The notes below the pieces were generated by a model, which had not been told where the DNA came from, ran no database searches, and was given only the letters and a program-made list of their open reading frames with translations. From contig CM035356.1 of NCBI GenBank assembly GCA_020137815.1, forward strand, positions 7,958,711 to 8,022,710: 64,000 bases of DNA. The letters run 5' to 3'. Positions 53,801 to 64,000 of the stretch are shown here, piece by piece (position 1 is the stretch's first letter; every line of letters begins with the position of its first letter). The translations under genes were made by a program, and so were the position numbers. The DNA is from Hormiphora californensis. Its lineage: Eukaryota > Ctenophora > Tentaculata > Cydippida > Pleurobrachiidae.

Positions 53801-56800
53801 GACTGTTTACTTCATTACTCGCAGGGTGTTGATCTGTCCTGGGACAATAGTAACCCAAACAAGGGTAGAACCCACAAGGGGTATGCCTTCTTGGAGTACA
53901 ATGTTGCAGAGAGCGCCCAGTTAGCCCTCGACCAGATGAACGGTGTTATGTTAGGCGGCAAACCACTAAAGGTAACCATGACAACCACTAAAGGTAATCA
54001 TGGACAACCACTAAAGGTAACCATGACAACCACTAAAGGTAACCATGACAACCACTAAAGGTAACCATGACAACCACTAAAGGTAACCATGACAACCACT
54101 AAAGTTAACCACGACAACCACTAAAGGTAACCGTGACAACCACTAAAGGTTACCATGACAACCACTAAATGTAACCATGACAACCACTAAAGGTAATCAT
54201 GACAACCACTAAAGGTAACCATGACAACCACTAAAGGTAACCGTGACAACCACTAAAGGTTACCATGACAACCACTAAAGGTTACCATGACAACCACTAA
54301 AGGTAACCATGACAACCACTAAAGGTAACCGTGACAACCACTAAAGGTTACCATGACAACCACTAAAGGTTACCATGACAACCACTTAAGGTAACCGTGA
54401 CAACCAATAAAGGTAACCGTGACAACCACTAAAGGTAACCATGACAACCACTAAAGGTAACCATGACAACCGCTAAAGTTAACCATGACAACCACTAAAG
54501 GTAACCATGACAACCACTAAAGGTAACCATAACAACTAGTAACTACTAAAGGTAGGGTGCGTCGTGAAGTGAGTTCGCATTAAACTCGTCACTCGATATA
54601 TAACCCTCGACATACCAATTTTTATTTATTTTTTAAACTTTTCCCAGTGTGCCAGGCCTAGCAACATCCCAGCGGCCCTGCCTCTAATCCAGGCGATAAC
54701 AGATGAGGCATCACGGGAACCCAGGATTTACGTATCCGCTATACATCAGGTAAAGAAGGGTGGACAACAACTTTCAATTGAACATTTGATACGTCCCTTT
54801 CAGTGGCCTTCTGATCTGTTCTTTGAGGAATATTACAATGGGTATTAATCCCTTATTAATTTGTATTGTTTTGCAGGATCTCTCCGAGAGTGATATCAGG
54901 AGTGTATTTGAAGCGTTTGGGCCCATTAGAGGAGTCTACCTATCACAGGATGTTATGCCGGGAAAACACCAAGGGTAATTATAAGGGAATGAGGGGGCTT
55001 TTTATCGTACAGTCGGACCCCGATTTAGTGGCCCCCGATTTAGTGGCAGGATTTTTTCCCCCGAGGATGCCACTAAATCGGGGTCCGACTGTATGATATA
55101 CTTCAATCTAATTTTGTAAATTCTATACCAAGGTGAGGTAAGTATTTCCAATGCTCTCCTCAGATGAACTATGAACTAACACCCCCCCCCCTCCCCGCTA
55201 GGTATGCCTTTATAGAGTACGAGACTCTAGACGCAGCGAACGATGCAGTTGCTGCAATGAACCTGTTCGATCTCGGTGGACAGTTCCTTCGAGTGGGACG
55301 AGCTATCACCCCACCCTCCCGACAACCACAAAACAACCTTCCTCCGGAGCTACAGGCAGTTCAAGCTGCTGCTGCTGCCGCTAACAAGGCCATAGAGGAG
55401 GCACTAACCTCTTCAGGACCTCCTGGACCTGTTAGTGCTGCTCCACCTGCCAACCCCCAACCATCCAGACACAGAAGCAGGGAGAGGGGTGGTGGAAGGA
55501 GAAGTAGGAGCAGGAGTAGGAGTCGGAAACACAAGAAAGACAAGAAGAAGAAAAGGTGATTATGGTGTTGTGTTTGTTACAATTTCTAACATTCCAAATC
55601 AGTAGCAAACTCTGTCTAATAGTTCATTACCCAATTTAGACGACGATCCTCTGAAGACGAAATGGATACTCAGCCTGCACCGGCTGCTCCCCCGGCCCCT
55701 GAACAAGTTGACGAGGATGATGGGTTGAACGCTAAGGAGAAGGCCAAGAAGACTATAGAGCAGTTACAGAAGGGTGATAACTCCATCTCCCAGGAGGAGG
55801 ATATGAGTATAACGGGTAGCAATGCTAGATTCATGATTATGCAGAAGTTAGCCATGAAGGACAAAGAGGTGAGCTTTACATTATAGTTTTATTAATTTAT
55901 TCTTTTGGATATATAGTTTAAGTTACTCGTTTAACGAAGTTGATCCGTCGAGAAGTTGGTCAAGTGATTCTGAATTCTGTCCCACAGTCTGTCACAGTTC
56001 TGCCACAGTTCCAGTGGATTGCGTAGCGCGCCAAGATACGACCACTGGAGTCTGCGCGCGATTCAGACCGCGCGACCCGACCGTGGGAATATTTTGGGCG
56101 GTCAGGGCCGGCTTTTTGTTTTCCGATTCTCTTCAACTGACACTCGCAACTTTTCAGAGTTCTGTGATGGTTTTGAAGAACATGGTTTCATTTGAGGATG
56201 TAGATGATGATCTAGAGAATGAGGTGTGTAGAGTACTTTATATTCAACTGATAATCGTGAACATATGATACATTTCCCATATTTTTCTGTTCCTACTTTA
56301 TTCTTGATCTACCGAACCCTCACAGAGTAGGCCAGTCATATGACGTCGATATATCGCTGAAAAAGGAAGTAATTGATCTAAAAGCGATTCCACTTCCAGG
56401 GCCCTCCAATGGGTCTCTACAACCACCAAAAAAATTTACCGCGGGTACCGCGATGGAGAAATCGGTCATTTCCGGGTTTATTTTGCACCTGCATAAATAT
56501 AGCCTAGGACGAATGCGATATACGGTAAAAACCGTCTTTGGAAACAAGTAGAAAAGAAATCAAGGGCACTAAAGTGTGTAGCGTCCTCGCATTAGTGGGG
56601 GTAGGTGCTGGAATTAAGTCTCTATCTTATCAGGTTAATTAGATAATTGGATAATTAGATGCGCACATAGCCGTTTTATGGTTATACGGTAAAAACCATC
56701 TTTGGAATGGAGTAGAGAAAAAACCGAGGGTACTAGAGTGATCAGCGTCCTCGAATTAGTGGGGGTAGGTACCAAAATTAAGTTCCTATCTCATCGCGTT

Positions 56801-59800
56801 AATTAGATAATTGGATAATTAGGTATGCACATAACCGTTTTTAGGTTACATGGCTATAGCCACTTAGGAATGGTTTGGAGACTTTTCATTGGTGCCATTT
56901 TGTAGGCAATAGCCAAGTTATTGGGGGTCGACGTCGGACTTTTAAGCTCTATATTCAACCGTTTAGCCGTTATTTGGCTTTAAAGGTGCTCAAAGTGAGC
57001 AAAAAAGCGGTAAAAAGACCGATTTTGAGCACCTTTAAAGCCATATAACGGCTAAATGGTTGAATATAGAGCTTAAAAGTCCGACGTCGACCTTGGTATC
57101 GAAGACACCTCACACTCTGTTTAGAGGTATCAGAAGGGCTTGCCCTATTTTTATAGCGCGCCCAAAACGTTATACTGAGCACTGAAAAGTTGTAGTCTAC
57201 ACTACATAGTTCTAGCTAAGGGGTTTGAGCCGCGCACAGAGCCACACCGAGACCAAATCTCGTTACTTTCCTGATTTCTTTGACACAAACAAGTATTGCA
57301 GAGCGGCCAATAGAGCTGGCGGTTTCAAACTTCGTCCGTATTCGGAGGGATAGATTAGCAGTTCAGTGTTTCAAACCAGGTTTAATTTGGCAAAGTAGAA
57401 GCTGAGTTACAACATGTTTTGTACAAATGGTTCAACTTCAAGACCTTTTTAATTTTGATGGCCAGACCTTTCAAGATAGAAACTTCAAACTTTGCCACGA
57501 TCTTTGATATGATGTTAAGCATACCTGACCTACTTTTTCAAAAATTTTTTTCATCATTAACACATAAAACTGATTTCAAAACCAAGGTTCCGGGGATAAT
57601 TTTTTAAATATGAGTACAGAATTATAATTTTCAGACAATTTGGTGGGGAATACCAAAATTTGGTGCATTTTCATTGAGTGGTTGAGGAGCTATTAATTTT
57701 TGAAGTGAATCAAAGCGGGTTTGTTACCCCTACTCAGGCCGCTTCGCGGCCTTCGTTTGGCGTGCTTCGCACGCCGCGCCGGCAAGGGAGGGGTAACTTC
57801 GTTACCAAACGTCGACCCCCCATAACTTGGCTATTGCCTACAAAATGGCACCAATGAAAAGTCTCTAAACCATTCCTAAGTGGCTATAGCCATGTAACCT
57901 AAAAACGGTTATGCGCATATTGAAACGTTCCACGACCTTGGTCTGGATGTGCTTGCCTTAACAGAGACCTGGCTGGAAGATGGCGACATCGTTACTCCTG
58001 GAGTGATGAAAGAGCTTGGGTTCAACCTCTATAGTTCTGCAAGAGGAAAACGAGGGGGAGGGGTTGCTATTCTTGCGAAGAAAAGCATAAACATCCGTAC
58101 TGTGAAACTAGATACAAAGCCACAAACCTTTGAATGCATACAGGCTACCGTTGAAGGAGGAAACCTCCAAAGGACAAGACTAGTGGTTGTATATCGGCCA
58201 CCTTCTACCTCAAAAAAGGACTTCTTGATTGAGTTTGAGGAATACATTTCGACTCTAAATGGACTAAGTGGTCATCCCTTGATTCTTGGAGATTTCAACA
58301 TCCACACTGAGGATGAAAACGATCCAACGTCTAAAGCCTTTAACGAGATACTTCTTGATGAAAGATGGATACAACACGTGGAAGACCCTACGCACGTCGC
58401 TGGAGGGACACTTGACCTTGTCATCAGCAGAGACGATGAGGCTAGCCCACCAATCAGTGCTATGGAGGTCGCGAGATCGGCAGTTTCAGATCATTATGCA
58501 GTAACCTTCCATCTCCATGTGGGTAGACCTGACACCGAGAAAAGAAAAGTGGTAACGAGCAGAAAGATGAAAAACGTAACCCTGGAGGCCCTTTCTTCTA
58601 AAATAGCAGATTCCTCGCTAGTCTACCCGCTGAGACCTACTGAACTAGAAGACTGCTTACGGCTGTATTATGATACTCTGATGAATATCCTCGATGAATT
58701 AGCCCCAGTTGAGGAGATGACTGTTAAAGAATCAGATAATCCACCATGGTACACTAAAGAGTGTGTTGATGCCAAACGAACTCGCAGAAAATACGAGAGA
58801 GCGTTCAAAACTGCCCTTAAGAAAGCTAAGAAGAAATCGGACTACAGCGATGCATGGATAGCCCTGAAAAACTTCACCGATGAAACTTCTAGGTTTATTA
58901 CGAAAACCAGAGTATCCTACTACCGTGAAAAACTGAAACTGGTTGCTGATGATCCAGCAGCGGTAAGCGGTATCATAAACAAGCTTCTTGGTAAAGACAA
59001 GATCCCTCAGGAACTACCAAGTGGATGGTCGGATGAAGAAGCAGCGAACAAATTTAGTGCTTACTTTAAATCAAAGATCGAAAACATCTATGAGATGATT
59101 AAAGTCGAGAAAGCACTTAATGGATGTGTTCCTGACCTTTCCGAACACCTTTTAAAGGAAATTCCTTCTCCTCTTTCAAGAAAGTGAGTGATGAGGATCT
59201 CACTGCTATTATAACGTCGATGAGCAAGAAGCACTGTGATCTTGATCCGATACCTACTCGAACTCTAGTTGGACTCTTACCGCAACTATTACCTATTATA
59301 TCTGACATTGTCAATGGAAGCCTTCAAGAGGGAAGATTCCCTGAAATGCTGAAACAATCCCTGGTTAGGCCATCTTTCAAGAAAAAGGACAGTCCCGAGG
59401 ATATGAAGAATTACCGTCCTGTTTCTAATTTATCCTTCATCTCGAAGATCATCGAGAAATGTGCGGCGGCCCAATTAACTGAGCATCTGGAGGAGAATAA
59501 TTTGTTTCCAGGAGTGCAATCAGCTTACAGAACACATCACAGCACTGAGACCACTCTTGTGAAGGTGGTCAACGATCTCCTGCTCATTACTGACGAGAAA
59601 TCCAAGGCAATCCTAGTACTTTTAGACTTGAGCGCTGCTTTCGATACCATCAATCACAAGATACTCCTGGGGAAGCTGAAAAGGAACTATGGTGTGACAG
59701 GGACTGCTCTCTCCTGGTTTGAGTCCTACCTGACGGACAGAAAGGCCTCGGTAAAAGTTGGAAACTCGACCTCATCGCCAGTGGCTATAACCATCGGAGT

Positions 59801-62488
59801 TCCTCAAGGATCCATCTTAGGGCCCCTTTTGTTCATTCTCTATACCAAAGAACTTGAGAGTATCGCTAAGCACTATGGTTTACTAGTAGAGCTATATGCT
59901 GACGATACGCAGCTCTATGTTTCATTTACCAACAACAAACTAGTTGACTTGGAAAAGACACTTCAGGAATGTCTCAACCATATCAAGGTGTGGATGGCAG
60001 ACAACTTTCTTCGACTAAATCCTTCGAAAACTGAATTCATCGTTCTTAGAAACAAACACGACAAAGAAGCGAATCCAGAAGCTATAAAAGCACTAGACGA
60101 CCAAGATCCATCTGTTCCAGCCCCACTGGTGCGAAACCTTGGTGTTTTCCTTGATTCGGAGCTTTCACTAACTGGAAACGTTTCAAAAACGGTAAGAGCA
60201 TGCAATCTGTGTCTCCTGAATCTTTGGAAGATAGGTAATACACTAACTATCGACCTCAAAGTGAAGCTAGTCAACACCCTTGTACACAGTAGGCTTGATT
60301 ACTGCAATAGTCTACTTGCGGGAGCATCTGCTAAAGACCTCGGGAGGTTACAAAAGGTTCAAAACGCTGCCACAAGATTCATCACGGGACGCCGATCTCT
60401 TCATAGCACATCAGACATTCGAAGACAGCTTCATTTTCTACCGGTTAAGGAAAGAATTAACTACAAGCTATGCTTATTGACCTACAAAGCCCTAAACGGT
60501 CTAGCACCGACGTATCTTTCTGAACTGGTACAGCGTCGGAAGCACAAGCTGAAGAATCTCCGGCGTGATATGGACATAACATATCTTGAAAGGAAATACA
60601 CCCGTTATTGCTCGAGCAAAGGAGCCTTTAGTGTCGCTGCGCCAGCAGTGTGGAACGACCTGCCGAAACTTCTACGTGAAAATACATCCGTCCTATCCTT
60701 TAAAGCCAACCTAAAGACTCACTTCTTCAAAAAAGCCTACAAATGTTGAAGGACCCATTTCCGGTATGAAACATGGACAATTGTGACAGAGTGATGTGTA
60801 TGAGTATATGTAACGTGTGTAGCGTGAACTAAGTGAAGCTGGAATGGTCAGTATTTATTTTTTTTTCCTCTTTCCTCTATCCTCTAAACTGACCCTTACT
60901 GCTAATGATTGGTTTGTTTATTTTGTAACATTTGATATCAAAAGGGAAAAAAAAAGAAGAAAAAAAAAGAAAAAAAAAAAAAAAAAAAGGACAACAACAA
61001 AAAAGCGAGAAAAACGTGTGAATATAAAAAACATCCCAATGAAAAAAAAAAGAAAAAAAAAAAAAAAAAAAAAAAAGTTGTCCTAAAAAAAAAAGAAAAG
61101 AAAAAGAGAGCTTGCAAGAAAATAGAATGATATGTGAGGACTTGTAAGTGTTAAAGCAGTTGGCAAGTGGCTTCTACTACTCCAAATTGGTCAACTGAAT
61201 TACTGGAAATTGGAAATGCTACATGATACATCTTCTTCGAGTATTTTATGTGCAACTAAGCACACAGGTTTCAGTATAGGTATCCTAGTATCAGTATCCC
61301 CGATAGGGGCGGTCTTCAATTTGCTTCTTTTGGATCTTTTAGATCCTTCAAGGATATTATATGCACTACTGCATTTTCTGCAGTGATAGGATCCCCTAAA
61401 TTATTTCTCAACCTTCCAAATATATTAACAAAACATCTTTCAGAAGATAAGAAAAAATCATAATCTTGTAGTAAAACTAGCCGCTTTTGGAGCGAGGGCT
61501 GTTGGGGATGAAAGAGGATGGAATGATGAATTTTTTCTTCTTCCAACAGCAGAACTTGTGCTGAACCGTAAAACGGACAGTTAAAGAGCGGACTATAAAT
61601 GTTTATTTTGTATTGTATTGTATTGTATACCTAATTATCCAATTATCTAATTAACGCGATGAGATAGGAACTTAATTTTGGTACCTACCCCCACTAATTC
61701 GAGGACGCTGATCACTCTAGTACCCTCGGTTTTTTTCTCTACTCCATTCCAAAGATGGTTTTTACCGTATAACCATAAAACGGCTATGTGCGCATCTAAT
61801 TATCCAATTATCTAATTAACCTGATAAGATAGAGACATAATTCCAGCACCTACCCCCACTAATGCGAGGACGCTACACACTTTAGTGTCCTTGATTTCTT
61901 TTCTACTTGTTTCCAAAGACGGTTTTTACCGTATATCGCATTCGTCCTAGGCTATATTTATGCAGGTGCAAAATAAACCCGGAAATGACCGATTTCTCCA
62001 TCGCGGTACCCGCGGTAAATTTTTTTGGTGGTTGTAGAGACCCATTGGAGGGCCCTGGAAGTGGAATCGCTTTTAGATCAATTAGTTCCATTTCACAACG
62101 TCATATGGCTGGCCTAGAGCCACACAAATTTCCCTCTAGATTCGTGAGGAGTGCAGTAAGTATGGATCAGTTAAGAAAGTGTCTGTATATCAAGAGGCAC
62201 AAAGTGAGGCAGAAGATGCTGAGGTTGTAGTAAAGATCTTTGTTCAATTCCACAAAACATCAGGTAATAAGCAGTGCTTAGTGCATATATCTCAATTCTC
62301 TCTATCCATTCCTCCTATTTATATTTTATATCACAAGTAATCAAACTACTCTCCAGACTGATCAAACTACTTCTCCAGAATGCGAGGTGGCAGTGAATAG
62401 TTTGAACGGAAGATGGTTCGGAGGAAGATCCATAGCTGCAACACTCTACGATGAACAAAGATACCTGCGAGACGACCTATCAGGATAA
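47888..62488 (+). CDS. PUF60: PUF60 (poly-U-binding splicing factor) with RS segments
   Basis: Twelve coding exons with agreeing phases: 47888-47965, 49400-49513, 49666-49722, 53055-53225, 53825-53971, 54648-54749, 54877-54974, 55202-55555, 55640-55868, 56158-56223, 62140-62263, 62379-62488; about 549 residues (human 559). PUF60 works with U2AF in 3' splice-site recognition. RRM1 (exons 4-5) has [20 protein letters not shown] and [12 protein letters not shown]2 (exons 6-8) has [20 protein letters not shown] and [14 protein letters not shown]. The C-terminal UHM (exons 10-12) has [25 protein letters not shown] and the NGRWFGGR loop that binds tryptophan ligands. AKKYAME precedes RRM1 as in vertebrates. 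Unlike the human protein it has an RS-rich N-terminus ([13 protein letters not shown]) and an RS/lysine-rich segment between RRM2 and UHM (exons 8-9). Intron 10, splitting the UHM, is 5.9 kb and full of transposons. Confidence 0.95.
47966..48516 (+). repeat. 29-bp minisatellite: PUF60 exon 1 donor repeated
   Basis: Nineteen units of GTAAGAAGGGCCATCTAACT then ATTATTGAG follow exon 1 directly. The last 27 bases of the exon (AAGAAGGGTCATCTAACTAT then TATTGAG) plus the donor GTAAG form the unit, so GAG|GTAAG occurs 20 times in a row, from 47966 to 48517. Units are almost identical. Use of the second donor would bring in an immediate stop (GCC ATC TAA). Confidence 0.95.
50330..50830. repeat. Dispersed copies of the 56-kb foldback subunit
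   Basis: Three diverged copies of a ~180-bp unit containing GCATTAGTGGGGGTAGGTGC and TTGGATAATTAGGTATGCAC occur here in PUF60 intron 3. The same unit makes up the arms of the foldback at 56328-62116, so this is a related, decayed insertion. 49.72-50.33 kb shows nothing else. Confidence 0.7.
50930..52305. repeat. ~670-bp tandem duplication ending in a hairpin-rich element
   Basis: Two copies (about 50936-51630 and 51631-52305) share ATGAAACCCGATAGCTGATT, a CT-rich middle and a 200-bp 3' end. That end (51431-51629; 52092-52301) begins ACTATGAACGTTTGT and ends ACAAACGTTCATAGT. Inside it are three hairpins in a row: GGTTTAAATC../GGATTTAAACC, GTTTAATCGCCC/GGGCGATTAAAC and GTTGGCTGTCCC/GGGAACAGCCAAC. 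The short frames here are not considered genes. Confidence 0.75.
52730..53040. repeat. ~38-bp minisatellite carrying TACTAAC before a PUF60 exon
   Basis: Three copies of a 29-bp unit (AATACACGATCACAATATAT) are followed by about six copies of CTCGTTACCTCTTACTAACA plus ACACGTTCCC and a short variable tail. Each of the latter contains TACTAAC, the ideal branch-point sequence. The last copy ends about 20 bases before the exon 4 acceptor (CTTCCTCCAG, 53054). Confidence 0.85.
53379..53824 (+). repeat. 38-bp minisatellite carrying TTTCTCTAG before PUF60 exon 5
   Basis: About twelve copies of TCACCTGTGTATTTCTCTAG then GACTGTATACTTCATTAC run up to the acceptor of exon 5 at 53824. Each unit contains a pyrimidine tract and AG (ATTTCTCTAG), so the intron offers a series of acceptor-like sites. 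The true acceptor (TTCATTACTCGCAG) is a variant of the end of the unit. Confidence 0.9.
53972..54553 (+). repeat. 22-bp minisatellite: PUF60 exon 5 donor repeated
   Basis: About 26 copies of GTAACCATGACAACCACTAA then AG follow exon 5. The exon ends CCACTAAAG and the intron begins GTAACC; the unit repeats exactly this junction, so CCACTAAAG|GTAACC-like donors occur over and over. A few units carry GTTACC or GTAATC. It is the second donor amplification in the same gene. Confidence 0.95.
55008..55093. mobile_element. 86-bp miniature of the CAGTCGGACCCCGATTTA family
   Basis: TACAGTCGGACCCCGATTTA at the left and TAAATCGGGGTCCGACTGTA at the right, perfect inverted repeats with TA borders and almost no core. 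It is the smallest member of the family seen here. It lies in the PUF60 intron between exons 7 and 8, 33 bases after the donor. Confidence 0.9.
57084..57817. mobile_element. 716-bp TTGGT-ended element with perfect 9-bp duplication
   Basis: The element (57093-57808) starts TTGGTATCGAAGACACCTCA and ends GGGGTAACTTCGTTACCAA, flanked by ACGTCGACC (57084-57092, 57809-57817). Its ends match, in reverse order, those of the 80-bp copies at 2998 and 44728, so they are deletion derivatives or relatives. The core has no transposase frame. A GC-rich palindromic patch (GGCCGCTTCGCGGCC, GGCGTGCTTCGCACGCC) lies near its right end. Confidence 0.9.
57917..59187 (+). CDS. Retrotransposon ORF2, endonuclease part
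   Basis: Reads [20 protein letters not shown] through an apurinic-endonuclease-like domain with [25 protein letters not shown] and [12 protein letters not shown], the usual order of the catalytic motifs. The N-terminal part of the domain is missing because of 5' truncation. After residue ~250 a linker rich in lysine leads toward the RT. The frame ends at 59187, where a one-base shift separates it from the RT frame, so the element is not functional as it stands unless the shift is a sequencing error. Confidence 0.85.
59163..60749 (+). CDS. Retrotransposon ORF2, reverse transcriptase part
   Basis: The frame continues from the endonuclease part after a one-base shift ([15 protein letters not shown]). 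RT motifs in order: [63 protein letters not shown], the catalytic YADDTQLY, then [11 protein letters not shown] and [12 protein letters not shown]. The C-terminal region ends [13 protein letters not shown], as in L2-type elements. The catalytic aspartates are intact and there are no stops across about 520 codons, so the copy is young. Confidence 0.9.
   Translation, partial: SFSSFKKVSDEDLTAIITSMSKKHCDLDPIPTRTLVGLLPQLLPIISDIVNGSLQEGRFPEMLKQSLVRPSFKKKDSPEDMKNYRPVSNLSFISKIIEKCAAAQLTEHLEENNLFPGVQSAYRTHHSTETTLVKVVNDLLLITDEKSKAILVLLDLSAAFDTINHKILLGKLKRNYGVTGTALSWFESYLTDRKASVKVGNSTSSPVAITIGVPQGSILGPLLFILYTKELESIAKHYGLLVELYADDTQLYVSFTNNKLVDLEKTLQECLNHIKVWMADNFLRLNPSKTEFIVLRNKHDKEANPEAIKALDDQDPSVPAPLVRNLGVFLDSELSLTGNVSKTVRACNLCLLNLWKIGNTLTIDLKVKLVNTLVHSRLDYCNSLLAGASAKDLGRLQKVQNAATRFITGRRSLHSTSDIRRQLHFLPVKERINYKLCLLTYKALNGLAPTYLSELVQRRKHKLKNLRRDMDITYLERKYTRYCSSKGAFSVAAPAVWNDLPKLLRENTSVLSFKANLKTHFFKKAYKC
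62345..62378 (+). promoter_or_regulatory. Duplicated splice acceptor before the last PUF60 exon
   Basis: ATCAAACTACTCTCCAG (acceptor 62356) is repeated as ATCAAACTACTTCTCCAG (62378), 22 bases apart. Only the downstream site keeps the frame ([14 protein letters not shown]). From the upstream one the first full codon is TGA. The layout matches the duplicated acceptor of the BET gene. Confidence 0.8.

Positions 62489-64000
<1,512 letters not shown>

Larger units (their letters stand above)
57917..61628 (+). mobile_element. L2/CR1-type non-LTR retrotransposon, 5' truncated
   Basis: A 3.7-kb insertion starting inside the endonuclease domain and ending in a (GTATT)n 3' tail (about 61604-61628). 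Short microsatellite tails in place of poly-A are typical of L2/CR1-group elements. It contains the endonuclease frame, the reverse transcriptase frame and a 0.9-kb 3' region with long A-rich runs (60945-61100). It sits exactly within ATGCGCAT|ACCTAATTAT of the foldback right arm, with no target duplication evident. Confidence 0.9.
56325..62119. mobile_element. Foldback element (~1.35 kb) expanded to 5.8 kb by nested insertions
   Basis: Left arm 56328-57000 and right arm 57001-57092 + 57818-57916 + 61629-62116 are near-perfect reverse complements (TAGGCCAGTCATATGACG at the left end, CGTCATATGGCTGGCCTA at the right). GAG flanks both ends. The arms contain repeats of a unit with GTCCTCGCATTAGTGGGGGT. 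The right arm is interrupted twice: by a 716-bp TTGGT element and by a non-LTR retrotransposon. Without these the palindrome is about 1.35 kb. It sits wholly in PUF60 intron 10, its right end 20 bases before the next exon. Confidence 0.85.

Overview
The window is eukaryotic nuclear DNA, most likely from an early-branching animal such as a sponge; that assignment is an inference. Genes have many short exons with GT-AG introns, the intergenic DNA is AT-rich and loaded with (CT)n/(CA)n arrays, minisatellites and short inverted-repeat transposons, and the proteins are animal types: a BET bromodomain protein, PUF60, an aquaporin, an ornithine decarboxylase relative and MATH-BTB proteins. No bacterial operon, rRNA, tRNA or CRISPR was recognised.

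Layout. 0.2-2.8 kb: two degenerate minisatellites. 4.2-10.4 kb (-): an unrecognised gene whose intron holds a 2.5-kb array of 65-bp units. 9-16.2 kb: foldback/MITE elements and tandem repeats. 16.3-16.9 kb: a possible unknown exon. 18.1-19.7 kb (+): a six-exon aquaporin. 22.9-39.8 kb (+): a short-form BET protein (two bromodomains, NET domain, acidic/serine tail). A 9.7-kb intron splits its NET domain and holds three tandem minus-strand intronless MATH-BTB genes (one intact, two broken), a copied fragment of the NET exon, and a non-LTR retrotransposon fragment. 41.5-44.0 kb (-): an eight-exon ODC/antizyme-inhibitor-like gene, convergent with the BET gene. 44.9-47.5 kb: a degenerate satellite. 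47.9-62.5 kb (+): PUF60 with twelve coding exons. Its tenth intron contains a foldback element interrupted by an L2/CR1-type retrotransposon and by a 716-bp element with 9-bp target duplications.

Exon boundaries were placed by hand; reading phase agrees across every junction of the BET gene from exon 2 on, and across the aquaporin, ODC-like and PUF60 genes. BET and PUF60 act in transcription and splicing and ODC-like proteins in polyamine control, but nothing shows that these neighbours work together.

The most striking observation is that several minisatellites look like amplified exon-intron junctions. In PUF60 the exon 1 donor is repeated 20 times (29-bp unit) and the exon 5 donor about 26 times (22-bp unit). 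The 65-bp array in the unrecognised gene repeats branch point, polypyrimidine tract, acceptor and exon start about 39 times. Two-copy acceptor duplications occur in the BET gene and in the last PUF60 intron. A second find is a family of very small elements with TTGGT termini and 9-bp target-site duplications, seen four times from 50 to 716 bp.
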